Shown in pieces: positions 33,167 through 43,400 of a DNA stretch of 64,000 bases. Numbering within the stretch: position 1 is the first letter of the stretch; each line of letters begins with the position of its first letter. Made by a program: the position numbers and the translations under genes. The notes under the pieces were generated by a model that did no database searches, was not told the origin of the DNA, and saw nothing but the letters and a program-made list of their open reading frames with translations. Source of the DNA: Dactylosporangium sp040605635 (GTDB taxonomy: Bacteria; Actinomycetota; Actinomycetes; Mycobacteriales; Micromonosporaceae); contig NZ_JBEXDG010000019.1 of NCBI RefSeq assembly GCF_040605635.1, positions 100,257 to 164,256 of the forward strand. Reading direction: 5' to 3'.

Positions 33167-34479
33167 TTGGCTCCTCCGGCAATGACCTCGACCGCGGCGC
33201 GGCGCGACGGGACCAGCGTGGCCGCCGCGGCGATGATCTGCTCCTCGGTGACGCCACCGATCAGCGTGTGGAGCTGGTTGAGCAGCTCGGGCTCGCCGCG
33301 CTGCTGCTCCAGGACCGCCATCTGCAGCGCCCGGCCGAGCACCGCGTCGGTGTCGCGCAGCAGGTGTGTGGCCATACGGGCCTGGGTGCGGCTGAGCTCG
33401 TCCTCGGCGAGGCCGTCCGTGGCGATCCGCTGGCACTCCTCCTCGACGGTGCGCAGGACCTTGTCGACGTCGCCGCCCGGGGGCAGGTGCGCCTGCAGGA
33501 CCAGCGCGGTGGGGTCGCGCACCGCGAACGGCTCGCCCATGAAGCCGACGTAGCCGCCGACGCTGGTCACCGTGCGGTCACGCAGCACCAGGCGCTCGAC
33601 CAGCCGGGACGCGTCGCCGTCGGTGAGGACCTCGGCGAGCACGACATACGGGAGGTAGGCCTCGATGTCGTTGATCGGGTCCGGGACCCGCCACGCCGCC
33701 GCGACCGCGGGCAGCGGGGCGAGACGGTCCTCGTAGGAGGAGCGGCGCTCGGCGGTCAGGTCGGGCTCGGCGAAGTCGGGGCGGGCCGGCGCCGGGCGGC
33801 CCGGGACGTCGCCGAAGTGCCGCTCGATCAGCGCGGTCGCGGTCGCCACGTCGAAGTCGCCGGAGACCGCGAGCACCGCGTTGCCGCAGGCGTAGTAGCG
33901 GTCGAAGAAGTCGGCGGCGTCGGGCACGGTCGCGGACTCCAGGTCGTCGAACGAGCCGTAGCCGTCGTGGGCGTTGGCGAACGTGTCGAACATGACCGGG
34001 GGCAGCCGCAGCCAGGGGAAGCCGCCGTAGGGCCGGTTGAGGACGTTGACCCGGATCTCCTCCTTGACCACGTCGACCTGGTTGCGCAGGTTCTCCTCCG
34101 TCAGGCGGGGGGAGCGCATCCGGTCGGCCTCGAGGAACAGCGCCCGCTCCAACGCGTTGGACGGCAGCGTCTCGAAGTAGTCGGTGTAGTCGAAGTGGGT
34201 CGATCCGTTGAACGTGCCGCCGGAGCCCTGCACGTAACGGAAGTGGGCGAGCTTCTCCAGGCTCTCGGAGCCCTGGAACATCAGGTGCTCGAACAGGTGG
34301 GCGAAGCCGGTGCGGCCCTGCGGCTCGGAGCGGATGCCGACGTCATAGACGACCGCGACGCCGACGACGGGGGCGGCCCGGTCGGGTGAGAGCACCACCC
34401 GCAGACCGTTCGGAAGGGTGAGGCGCTCGACGGGATACTTGGACGCGGGAATCCGCACAGCGGGACTACGACGAGGCAC
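33163..34479 (-). CDS. M16B zinc peptidase, catalytic subunit
   Basis: The 438-residue product has the inverted zinc motif HLFEH in GFAHLFEHLMFQGS, with the downstream acidic ligand in DVVKEEIRVNV. The family degrades oligopeptides or processes targeting sequences; in bacteria substrates are mostly unknown. The GTG at 34479 has a -10 TAGATT six bases upstream, suggesting a leaderless transcript that also covers the inactive partner gene 31835-33166. Confidence 0.93.
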   Translation of the reverse strand: MPRRSPAVRIPASKYPVERLTLPNGLRVVLSPDRAAPVVGVAVVYDVGIRSEPQGRTGFAHLFEHLMFQGSESLEKLAHFRYVQGSGGTFNGSTHFDYTDYFETLPSNALERALFLEADRMRSPRLTEENLRNQVDVVKEEIRVNVLNRPYGGFPWLRLPPVMFDTFANAHDGYGSFDDLESATVPDAADFFDRYYACGNAVLAVSGDFDVATATALIERHFGDVPGRPAPARPDFAEPDLTAERRSSYEDRLAPLPAVAAAWRVPDPINDIEAYLPYVVLAEVLTDGDASRLVERLVLRDRTVTSVGGYVGFMGEPFAVRDPTALVLQAHLPPGGDVDKVLRTVEEECQRIATDGLAEDELSRTQARMATHLLRDTDAVLGRALQMAVLEQQRGEPELLNQLHTLIGGVTEEQIIAAAATLVPSRRAAVEVIAGGAK

Positions 34480-34485
34480 CCGTCG

Positions 34486-34491
34486 AATCTA
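34486..34491 (-). promoter_or_regulatory. -10 element of the M16 pair, leaderless
   Basis: On the minus strand TAGATT ends six bases before the GTG at 34479. Confidence 0.5.
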
Positions 34492-34524
34492 TCCCGTCCC
34501 GCGCGATTCGCCGTCGCCGACCGC

Positions 34525-35754
34525 CTACCCGGTGCTACCGGCGGGCTCCTCGGCGCGTGAGCCGGCGTGTGAGTCGGCGTGTGACCCGGCCCTTGACCCG
34601 GCCCGCTCGGCGCGGCGCAGCCGGTGCTCGGCGCGCAGGGCGTACCAGAGCAGCACCCCGATGAACGCGATCAGCGGCAGGCTCAGCAGCCACCCCAGGT
34701 TGCCCCGCGACCTGGGGTGCAGCGGATCGGCGGCCAGGGGCGGCACGGACGCCGGCGCCGCGGTGGACGGCGCCGGCACGGCCGACGGCGACGGCGGGTG
34801 GGCGAGCGGGATCACCCTGGTCAGCGCGGGCACCAGGTCGACGCGGCCGACGCCGAACACCGGGTCCGCGCCGGTGACGCCGGCATCGACGGCGGTCACC
34901 GACAGCCGGTGCACGATCTCGTCGGCGGGCAGCTTCGGATACGCCGCGCGGACCAGCGCCACGGCCGCGGCGAGCACGCCGGCGGAGGCGCTGCCGGCGT
35001 CGACCCGGTAGCCGCCGCCCGTGTTGGTCGTCATGATGTCCTCACCCGGCACGCCGAAGCCGAGCTTGCGGCCGCTGTCGGAGGTGACGAGCACGTCGCC
35101 GGCGCGCGACAGCGGGACCGCCGCGAGGACCCCGTCATACGCGGCCGGGTAGGGCTCGAACGCCTCACCGGCGCGGTTGCCGTCGGCGGCGACGATGACC
35201 GCGTCGGCGGCGAGGGCCTCCCGGACCGCCTGCTGGAGCCGCTCGCTGCCGCCGACGGAGTAACCGACGACGATGACCTTCGCGCCGCGGACGGTGGCCA
35301 GCTCGATGCCCTCGGCCAACTGGTCAGCGGTAATGGTGTGGGCGCCGCCGCGCACGCCGGTCGGGTCCGGGGTCGCGGGGCTGCCGAGGACCACCGGCAG
35401 GATGTCGACGCCCGGCGCGATGCCGACCACCCCGTTCTGCCGGTTGGCGCCGTGGCCCTGCCCGGCGATCAGCCCGGCGAGGGCCGTGCCGTGCCCGTCG
35501 GGGTCGCCGGGCGCGGTCAGCGCGCCGTTGGTGTAGATCGCGGGCAGCACGCTGGCGGTCAGGTCGACGTGGTTGCGGTCCACGCCGTTGTCGATGATCG
35601 CGACCGTGACGCCCTCGCCGCGGGTCTTCTCGTTGGCCTCGCTCACCCGCAGGTATTGCAGGGGCCACTGATCGTCACGGATGCCGTCCGCCCACGCCGG
35701 ACTCACGGGGACGAGTGCGAGCACGACTCCTGCAACCAGTGCGGCCTTCTTCAC
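34525..35754 (-). CDS. Mycosin-like subtilase (S8) with C-terminal anchor, altered Ser motif
   Basis: From the GTG at 35754 the 409-residue product has a signal peptide, a subtilase domain and a C-terminal membrane span (WLLSLPLIAFIGVLLWYAL) followed by a basic tail with SRAGSHAD-type repeats. This is the mycosin layout known from type VII secretion. The aspartate (VAIIDNGVD), histidine (DGHGTALAG) and oxyanion Asn (AADGN) motifs are present. The serine motif, normally GTSxAxP, reads AGSASAGVL: the proline is gone and the Thr-Ser pair is altered. It may be inactive or atypical. No ESX genes lie in the window. It follows the 35802 membrane protein gene by 47 bases. Confidence 0.8.
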   Translation of the reverse strand: MKKAALVAGVVLALVPVSPAWADGIRDDQWPLQYLRVSEANEKTRGEGVTVAIIDNGVDRNHVDLTASVLPAIYTNGALTAPGDPDGHGTALAGLIAGQGHGANRQNGVVGIAPGVDILPVVLGSPATPDPTGVRGGAHTITADQLAEGIELATVRGAKVIVVGYSVGGSERLQQAVREALAADAVIVAADGNRAGEAFEPYPAAYDGVLAAVPLSRAGDVLVTSDSGRKLGFGVPGEDIMTTNTGGGYRVDAGSASAGVLAAAVALVRAAYPKLPADEIVHRLSVTAVDAGVTGADPVFGVGRVDLVPALTRVIPLAHPPSPSAVPAPSTAAPASVPPLAADPLHPRSRGNLGWLLSLPLIAFIGVLLWYALRAEHRLRRAERAGSRAGSHADSHAGSRAEEPAGSTG

Positions 35755-35801
35755 CGCGCTAGCGTGACGGATCGACGCAACCCGCGCCAGTCGGCTTCCG
35801 G

Positions 35802-36773
35802 CTACAGGGGACGGACCGACTCGGGGGCCTCGTCGGCGATCGGGTCGAACTGCCGGTGGGTGTCGGGGATCGACACATACAGGATCGCCGCTTCGGGTTT
35901 GCCGAGGTCGATGAGGGCGATCGAGACCAGCTCGCTCTTCGCCCGCAGCCCCACCTGGGAGAAGTGCAGGCGGAACTTCAGCAGCCGGGCCGGGCGGCCG
36001 CCGAGCGTCAGGTCCTTCGCGGAGATCTGCTCGATCGTGTTCTGCTCCGGGTAGAAGCTGATCCGCACGTCGGCGGCGATCTGGTCGCCGACGCACTTGA
36101 GGTCCAGCACCATGCCGTCGTTGACCGCGGCCGGGACGTGCCCGGAGAGGATCGTCGCGTGGTAGTCGTTGTTGCCGCGGTAGTTGGGCTCGGTGACGAA
36201 GTGCTGACCGATCCGGTAGGTGACCTTCAGGTCGCCGCGGTCGACCCACGCGTTGTCCCACGGCTCCCAGGGCGCGCCGAACTGCTTGTAGGAGATCCCC
36301 GACTCCTCGTCGGAGATCCGCGGGCCGGCCGGCACCTCCGTGCCGCCCGGCGGGGCCTCCGGCGGGATGGTCGGCGGCGGGCAGCGGCGGGCCAGCTCGG
36401 GGCGGGTGTCGCTGGGGCCCTCCGGGCGGTTGCCGAAGAGGCCGCCCGGCGTGTTGGCGTTGCCGGTCATGAGCGAGACGAGGATGACGACCAGGCCGAC
36501 GACGACGACCGCGACCGCGCCGCCGCTGAGGACCTTCAGAATCCGCTTGTTGCGCTTCACCGGGTCGTCGTCGTCGCCACCGCCACCGCCGGGCGGCGGG
36601 AACGAGGGCGGCGGCACGATGGGCGGGACGCCGATGCCCGAGACCCGGCCCGACTGGTAACCCGGCGCGGCGCGCGGCGGCTCGGCCGTGCGCTGAATCG
36701 TCGGCGCCGGCCCGACGGGCGCCAGCACGACCTGCGTGTCCGGCTGAGCCCACGGTGAATGCTGCTCGGTCAT
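35802..36773 (-). CDS. Single-span membrane protein, unknown function
   Basis: The 323-residue product has a Pro-rich cytoplasmic N-terminus with an Asp run before PVKRNKRILK, one membrane span (VAVVVVGLVVILVSLM, about 83-98) and a 220-residue outer domain. The outer domain contains KQFGAPWEPWDNAWVDRG and ends with LYVSIPDTHRQFDPIADE. This resembles the DUF-type anchor proteins encoded near mycosin-like proteases in Micromonosporaceae-like genomes, but I cannot name a family. Start: ATG 36773. Same strand and 47 bases upstream of the mycosin-like gene. Confidence 0.75.
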   Translation of the reverse strand: MTEQHSPWAQPDTQVVLAPVGPAPTIQRTAEPPRAAPGYQSGRVSGIGVPPIVPPPSFPPPGGGGGDDDDPVKRNKRILKVLSGGAVAVVVVGLVVILVSLMTGNANTPGGLFGNRPEGPSDTRPELARRCPPPTIPPEAPPGGTEVPAGPRISDEESGISYKQFGAPWEPWDNAWVDRGDLKVTYRIGQHFVTEPNYRGNNDYHATILSGHVPAAVNDGMVLDLKCVGDQIAADVRISFYPEQNTIEQISAKDLTLGGRPARLLKFRLHFSQVGLRAKSELVSIALIDLGKPEAAILYVSIPDTHRQFDPIADEAPESVRPL

Positions 36774-36818
36774 CTCAGAAGCAAGTGTCGCAGCCCGGGG
36801 CCAGTCTGCCAAAAACCG

Positions 36819-36980
36819 CTACGGCCGCGGCTGCTCCGGCATGCGGACGTCGGTGACCTGGGGATACCTGGGAGCGTGCGCGGCGGCCACCGGGCCGATG
36901 ACGATCAGGGCGGCGGTCAGCACCCCGGCGGCGGCCATCCCGACCACCAGTGCGACCTCGCGCGTGTGCGTTGCCTGCAT
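36819..36980 (-). CDS. Small single-span membrane protein
   Basis: A 53-residue ORF beginning with ATG 36980 and preceded by AGGGGAA at 8 bases. One hydrophobic span (VALVVGMAAAGVLTAALIVI) is followed by a short outer tail. An earlier ATG at 37013 would add 11 residues but lacks such a site. No family recognised. Confidence 0.6.
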   Translation of the reverse strand: MQATHTREVALVVGMAAAGVLTAALIVIGPVAAAHAPRYPQVTDVRMPEQPRP

Positions 36981-37112
36981 CGTGCGCACTTCCCCTCGCA
37001 TGCCCGTCCGCATGCTCTTTGGACAGCTTCGAGGACAGCGCGGTTCCGTGGACAGCGAGGTGTCGGATGCTCGACCCGATACTTGCCGTTGAGCAAAGAC
37101 TGTTGCGAAGAG

Positions 37113-40100
37113 TCACCGGCTCGGCAGCGCGGTGATCAGTGCGAGCAGGCCCTCCTCGTCGAGCAGGTCGGCGGGGCGGACCGTGACGCCGTCGCGGACG
37201 TAGAAGAACGCGGCGCCGACCCGGTCGAGCGGGAGGCCACGCAGCTCCGACCAGGCCAGCCGGTACGCGGCGAGCTGCACCGCCGCGGCGGCGGCGTCGG
37301 TCCCGGCGGGCCGGTTGCCGGTCTTCCAGTCCACGACGTCGTAGCGGCCGTCGGGGTAGGCGTAGACGGCGTCCATCCGCCCGCGGACCACGACGCCGGC
37401 GATGACGGAGGCGAACGGCACCTCGACGTCCAGCGGCACCCGGTCCGCCCACTCCCCCTCCAGGAACCTGGCCTGCAGGTCGGCGAGCGCCTCGTCGGGG
37501 GCGGCGCCCTCGTCGGCGGCGCCGGGCAGCTCGTCGAGGTCGATCAGCCGCTCCGCCTTGAACCGCTGCTCCAGCCAGTGGTGGAAGGCGGTCCCCCGCC
37601 GGGCGTAAGGGTCGGGCCGCGAGGGCAGCGGCCGGCGCAGCGTGCGGGCCAGGCGCTGCGGGTCCCGCCGCAGCGCGACCAGCTGGGACACCGACATGTG
37701 CCCGGGCAGCGTCACCTCGACAGGGGCGTTGAGCTGCGGGGTGAGCCGGGCCCGCTCGGCGAGGAGGAGATCGGCCTCGGCGGCCCACCGCTGCCCCGAC
37801 CCGTCGGCGAGGACCTCGGCGGGCCACGCGATGCGCTCGGTGGCCGCACCGGGTTTCGCCGGCGGCGTCGGTCCGACTATCGCCCCCGCATCACCCCCGG
37901 CGGCCCGGACCATCGCCGCGGCCGCCTCCAGCAGTGGACGGCGGCCGCCGAGCGGGTCGGCGGGCCAGCTGGCGCTCGGGACGTGCTCGGCCGTCGGGTT
38001 CTGCGCGTCGGGGGCCGGGGTCTCCGCCCACACGTCGACGGCACCGGCGCCCGCCGCGCAGCGGTCGCGGATCTCGTCGAGGAAGATCGACGGGCCGCGG
38101 GCGCGCTTGACGCCGTCGCCCCACCAGTACCCGCTGGCCAGCAGCAACCGGCGGGGGCGGGTGACCGCGACGTAGGCCAGCCGGCGCTCCTCGCGCACGT
38201 CGTGGTGGCGCCAGTCCTCGGTGAACGCCTCCAGGCGGCGGACCACGCCCTTGATGTCGGCGGCGGCGGACAGGTCCAGGACCGGCAGGCCGTCGCTGTC
38301 GCCGCGCAGCGGGAACGGCAGGACGCCGAGGCCGCGCAGCCAGTGGTCGCCGGCGTTGCTCGGGCCGGGGAACACGTCGTTGCACAGGCCGGCGACCGAG
38401 ACGACGTCCCATTCGAGGCCCTTGGCGGCGTGCGCGGTCAGGATCTGCACCGCGCCGGAGACGACCTCGACCTCGCCGGGCGCGAGGCCGCGCTCCTCGT
38501 TCTCCGCGGCGGCGAGGAACGCGAGGAACGCGCTGAGGGTCGCGCCCTCGGACTCGGTGGCGAAGCGGGCCGCGATGTTGCTGAACGCGTCGAGGTGACC
38601 GCGGGCCAGGCCGGCGTCGCCGGGGCGCGCGGCGACCTCGACGTCGAGGCCGGTGGCGCGTTCGATGTCGGCGACCAGGTCGGGCAGCGGCTGGTCGAGG
38701 CGCCACCGCAGCCGGCGCAGCTCCGTGCCGAGCGCGGCGAAGCGGGCGAACCCCGGCTCCGAGTAGGCGGCCGGGTCGCCGGGATCGTCCAGGGCCTCGA
38801 CCAGGACGGCCTCGTCGAGCCGGTCGGCGAGGGCCGGCTCGTCGTCGACCGGTCCGGCCCGGCGCGCGGCGGCGAGGGAGCGGGCGCGACGGTACAGGGC
38901 GACGAGGTCCCGCGGCCCGATCCGCCACCGGGGGCCGGTCAGGATGCGCAGCAGCGCGGCGCCCTCGGCGGGGTCGGCGAGGACCCGCAGGACGCTGACG
39001 ACGTCGCGGACCTCGGGCGTGTCGAGCAGGCCGCCGAGCCCGACGACCTCGACCGGCAGGCCGCGGGAGCGCAACGCGTTCTCCAGCGCGGGGATCTGCG
39101 CGCGGGTCCGCACCAGCACGGCGGTGGTGGGCCGGTCCTCGACGGGGATGTCCATCGGGAACGTCTCCGGCGCCGCCTTCGCCGCGAGCCGCCACGACGC
39201 GACGATCCGGTCGGCGATCCAGGCGGCCTCGTCCGCATAGGTCGGCAGCAGCGCGCAGTGGACGGTCGCGGTCGACGCGGGCTCGGCGAGGACGTCGGCG
39301 GGGGCGAGCTCGGCGACCCGGGCGCCGTGCGCGCGCAGCGGCGCGGACAGCGTGTTGGCGACGTCGAGGATCTCGGGCCGGTTGCGCCAGCTGGTGGTCA
39401 GCGTCAGCTCGTCGGCGGCCGCGCCCCCGACGGTCGGGAACTCCACCGGGAAGCGTTCGAGGGTGCCGGCCGAGGCGCCGCGCCAGCCGTAGATGGACTG
39501 GCAGGGGTCGCCGACGGCGGTGACCGGGTGGCCGCCGCCGAACAGCGACCGCAGCAGCACCACCTGTGCGTGGCTGGTGTCCTGGTATTCGTCCAGCAGC
39601 ACGACCCGGAAGCGGTCCCGCTCGACCGTGCCCACCTCGGGGTGCGCGAGCGCGACCCGGGCCGCCCGCTCCAGCTGGTCGCCGAAGTCCATCGCCTCCA
39701 GCAGCGCCTTCTTCTCCTGATACAACCGGATCAGCGGCAGTAGCTGGAGCCTGGCCTGCTGGCGGGACAGCACGTCACGGACCGGCTTGGCCATCTTGCC
39801 GGTCCTGGCGCCGACCTCGGCGAAGAACCGGCCGGTCCACGCGGAGACGTCCTCGGGGGCCCGCAGGTGCTCGGCGAGGTCCCCGGCGAGGTGCAGGACG
39901 GCGTCGACGACGGTCGACGGTGCCGACGCGACCGCGGTCATGTCGCCGTCATACCCGCGCACGACGGCGTCGGCGAGCTGCCAGCACGCGGCCTCGGTGA
40001 GCAGCCGCGTCGAGGGCTCGAAGCCGGCCCGGACGCCGTGCTCGCGGACCACCCGGGCGGCATAGGAGTGGTAGGTGGCCACGGTCGGCTCGCCCGCGAT

Positions 40101-40430
40101 CAGGTCGTCGCGGCCGAGCCGGCGGACGAGCTGCCCGAGCCGCTGCCGGATGCGGTGCGACAGCTCCCCGGCGGCCTTGCGGGTGAACGTGAGCCCGAGG
40201 ATCTGCTCGGGCCGGGCGTGCCCGTTGGCGACGAGCCAGACGACCCGCGCCGCCATCGTCTCCGTCTTGCCCGACCCGGCCCCGGCCACGACGAGCAGCG
40301 GCTGGACGGGCGCGGCGATGACGGCCGCCTGCTGCGCGGTCGGCGCCGGCTGCCGCAGCAGCTTCGCCAGCTCGACCGGCGTGTAGCCGGTCCGTGCCGG
40401 GCTCGTGCTCTCGCGTCGCGTCTGGGTCAT
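37113..40430 (-). CDS. adnB: Helicase-nuclease subunit AdnB
   Basis: AdnAB resects DNA double-strand breaks in actinobacteria, replacing RecBCD. The 1105-residue subunit has a complete UvrD-type motor: AGAGSGKTETM (Walker A), LLDEYQDTSHAQ (II), VGDPCQSIYGWRGA (III), LTAHAAKGLEWDVV (V), LAYVAVTRPRRLL (VI). The C-terminal RecB-like nuclease has GTAFHHWLE, GRMDAVY and DVVDWKTGN, the Asp/Lys of the active site. The ATG at 40430 overlaps the adnA stop (ATGA). A reading frame in this phase continues to 42458 but that part is antisense to nothing real and lies inside adnA. Confidence 0.95.
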   Translation of the reverse strand: MTQTRRESTSPARTGYTPVELAKLLRQPAPTAQQAAVIAAPVQPLLVVAGAGSGKTETMAARVVWLVANGHARPEQILGLTFTRKAAGELSHRIRQRLGQLVRRLGRDDLIAGEPTVATYHSYAARVVREHGVRAGFEPSTRLLTEAACWQLADAVVRGYDGDMTAVASAPSTVVDAVLHLAGDLAEHLRAPEDVSAWTGRFFAEVGARTGKMAKPVRDVLSRQQARLQLLPLIRLYQEKKALLEAMDFGDQLERAARVALAHPEVGTVERDRFRVVLLDEYQDTSHAQVVLLRSLFGGGHPVTAVGDPCQSIYGWRGASAGTLERFPVEFPTVGGAAADELTLTTSWRNRPEILDVANTLSAPLRAHGARVAELAPADVLAEPASTATVHCALLPTYADEAAWIADRIVASWRLAAKAAPETFPMDIPVEDRPTTAVLVRTRAQIPALENALRSRGLPVEVVGLGGLLDTPEVRDVVSVLRVLADPAEGAALLRILTGPRWRIGPRDLVALYRRARSLAAARRAGPVDDEPALADRLDEAVLVEALDDPGDPAAYSEPGFARFAALGTELRRLRWRLDQPLPDLVADIERATGLDVEVAARPGDAGLARGHLDAFSNIAARFATESEGATLSAFLAFLAAAENEERGLAPGEVEVVSGAVQILTAHAAKGLEWDVVSVAGLCNDVFPGPSNAGDHWLRGLGVLPFPLRGDSDGLPVLDLSAAADIKGVVRRLEAFTEDWRHHDVREERRLAYVAVTRPRRLLLASGYWWGDGVKRARGPSIFLDEIRDRCAAGAGAVDVWAETPAPDAQNPTAEHVPSASWPADPLGGRRPLLEAAAAMVRAAGGDAGAIVGPTPPAKPGAATERIAWPAEVLADGSGQRWAAEADLLLAERARLTPQLNAPVEVTLPGHMSVSQLVALRRDPQRLARTLRRPLPSRPDPYARRGTAFHHWLEQRFKAERLIDLDELPGAADEGAAPDEALADLQARFLEGEWADRVPLDVEVPFASVIAGVVVRGRMDAVYAYPDGRYDVVDWKTGNRPAGTDAAAAAVQLAAYRLAWSELRGLPLDRVGAAFFYVRDGVTVRPADLLDEEGLLALITALPSR

Positions 40431-43400
40431 GTGACGTGCCGGCCTTTGCCCGACACCGGGCAGGAGGTCTTCACCGGGCAGACCCGGCACTTGTTGTTGA
40501 CCACGGCGCTGAAGGTCGACGCGGCCATCGTCTGCGCGGTCTTCCTCACCAGCGCCTGGGCCCAGTTGGGGTCGCCGGACTCGCCCAGCGGGGGCTGGAC
40601 CTGCTCGCGGGCGCTGCTGGTCTCCCCGCCGAGCTGGACGAGGGACGCCCCGCCGGAGACGGTGGACTCGTCGAACGCGCCGAGCTCGATCGCCGCCTGA
40701 TAGGCCGCGAGCTGCGGGTGCTCGGCCAGGTTGGCGTTGGCGGGGATGGACTTGCCGGTCTTGAGGTCGATGACGACGAGCCGGCCCTGCTCGTCGAGCT
40801 CGAGGCGGTCGACGCGACCCTTGATCTCGATCGGGGCCCCGGGGTCGGCGAGCTCGACGAGGAAGTCCTGCTCGATCGCGACCAGGCGGCGCGGGTTGCC
40901 GGCGAGCCAGCCGATGAGCTTGTCGAGCATCGTCTCGGCGCGGTCGCGCTCGCGGCCGGCGAGCCACCGCGCGGACAGCTCGATCGCGTCGAAGCGGTCG
41001 GCGACATAGGCCACCAGCTGGGCCCGGTCGGCGGTGGCGTCGGAGGCGAGCATCGCGGCGGCGTGCACGAGGTTGCCGATCGACTGCTCCGGCGACGGCG
41101 CCAGCTTCCCGCCGTGCCGCTCCAGCAGCCAGCGCAGGCTGCACCGGTCGACGCTCTCGACCGTGGACGGGGTGACGGTCACCGGCTCGCCGGGGTCGAC
41201 GAGCGGCCGGTCGTCCGACAGCGGCGGCAGCCCCCACCAGCTGTCCGGGTCGGCGCCGGGCACGCCCTCGGCGGCGAGCCGGGCGAGGATCGCGGCGGCC
41301 GCGGCCCGGCGGCCGTCGGTGGCGTCGGGGTCGATCAGCGCGACCCGCAGCTCGGCGACGAGCGTGGGCAGGGTCAGCGCGCGCGGCGGCCTTCCCATGA
41401 TCGCGTCGTCGACGCCTCCGGCGGACACGACCGTGCCGTCGGGCTCGGCGTCGCCGTCGGCGCCGGTCAGCTCGGTGAGGAAGCGGCTGGGCTGGTCCTC
41501 GCCGTCGCCGGAGGCGACCGCGGTGACGAGGACCTGCTCGCGGGCCCGGCTGACGGCGACATAGAAGAGCCGGCGCTCCTCGTCGAGCAGCGCCGACAGC
41601 CGGCCGATGGTCTCCATGGTGCGCCCGGCGAGGACCTCGACGAGCAGCTCGGAGCCCAGCACGCTGCCGCGCAGCCGCAGGTCGGGCCAGACGCCCTCCT
41701 GCACGCCGGCGACGGCGACGACGTCCCACTCGAGGCCCTTGGCGGCGTGCGCGGTCAGGATGCGGACCGCCTCGCCGCGGTCGGCGGACGGGGCGAGGGA
41801 GTCCGCGGGCAGGTCCTGGCCCTCGACGTGGTCGAGGAACACGGCGATGCCGGCGCCGGGGAGCCGGTCGGTGAAGCGGGCCGCCGCGTCGAACAGCGAC
41901 ACGACGGCGTCGAGGTCGCGGTCGGCGGCGGCGCCGCGGTGGCCGCCGCGGGAGCTCAGCGACGCCCACCGGTCGGCGAGGCCGCTGCCCTGCCACGCGG
42001 TCCACAGCACCTCCTCGGCGGTGGCGCCGGGCCGGGCGGCGGCGTCGCGGACGGCCCGCAGCAGCTGCCCGACGGCGCGGGCCGGGGCGGCCCACTTCCG
42101 CTCGACCGGGGCCAGCTCGCCGGGGTCGCGCAGCGCCCGCAGGAGCAGCACCCCGGACGGGCGCCGGTCGCCGGCGGCGAGCGCGAGGGCCCGCAGGCCC
42201 TGCCGGAGGCGCCGCTCGGCCAGGGGGTCGGCGCCGCCGAGCGGCGAGTGCAGCAGCGCGACCGCGGCGTCCTCGTCGAGCCGGTCGGCGTCCAGGGCGC
42301 AGCGCAGGAGCAGCAGCAGCGGCGCGATCGCGGACTGCAGGTGCAGCGGCAGGTCCTCGGACTCGGTGACGGTCGGCACGCCCGCCGAGTGCAGGGCCCG
42401 CTGCAGCGGCGCGAGCTGCCGGGCCGTGGAGCGCACCACGACCGCCATCCGCGACCACGGCACGCCGCGCAGCAGGTGCGCCTCGCGGAGCCGGTGCGCG
42501 AGGAACGCGGCCTCGGTCGTCTCCGAGCCGAACGTCGCGGTCTCCACGGTGCCGCCCGGGTGCGACGCCGCGAGCTGCCGGTGCCGGGCGGGGCCGCGCA
42601 GCCGGGACGCGACCCGCCGGGTCGGCGCGAGCAGCCCCTCGCCGAGCCGGCGCGAGTGCGGGAGGACGACCTGCGGGGCGGGACCGCCGCCGGCGGTGCG
42701 GAAGCGGCCGGGGAACTCGCCGACGATGCCGGGGTCGGCGCCCCGGAACGCGAACGTCGAGGAGTCGGGGTCGGCGAACGCGACGAGGTGCGCGCCCGAT
42801 CCGGCGATCAGGTCGAGCAGCTCGATCTGGGCGGGATCGGTGTCGGGCAGCTCGTCGAGATAGACGGCTGAGATCCGGCGGCGCTCCGCGGCGAGGACGT
42901 CGGGCTGGTCGGCCAGCAGCCCCGCGGCGGCCCGCACCAGCTCGGCGTAGTCATAGGCGACCGCGCCCCGGCCGGCCGCGTCGCGCAGGGCGAGCACCTG
43001 CAGATACTCCTCGAAGAACGCGGCGGCGGAGGCCCAGTCGGGACGCCGGTGCACGGCCGCGAGCCGGGCCAGCCCCTGCGGGCCGACGCCGCGCTCGACG
43101 GCGCGCAGCAGCAGGTCGCGCAGCTCGGTGGCGAAGGCCCGGGTGCCGAGCGCGCCGCGCAGGGACTCCGGCCACGGCGCCCGCGAGTCCTCGTGCGCGC
43201 CCTGGAGCAGCTCCCGGATCACGAGGTCCTGCTCGGGGCCGGTGAGCAGCCGGGGTGACGGCTCGCCCCGCTCGACGGCGGCGCGGCGCAGCAGCCCGAA
43301 CGCATAGCCGTGGAACGTGCGCACCATCGGCTCGGCGGTGGTCCGCAGCCCCGCGGCGCGGCCGAGCCGGGCCTCGATCGTGTCCCGCAGCCGCACCGCG

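Noticed and set aside
37113..42458. A 1781-codon open frame on the minus strand
   Set aside because: Its first 675 codons lie inside adnA in another phase; the true adnB start is ATG 40430, overlapping the adnA stop.
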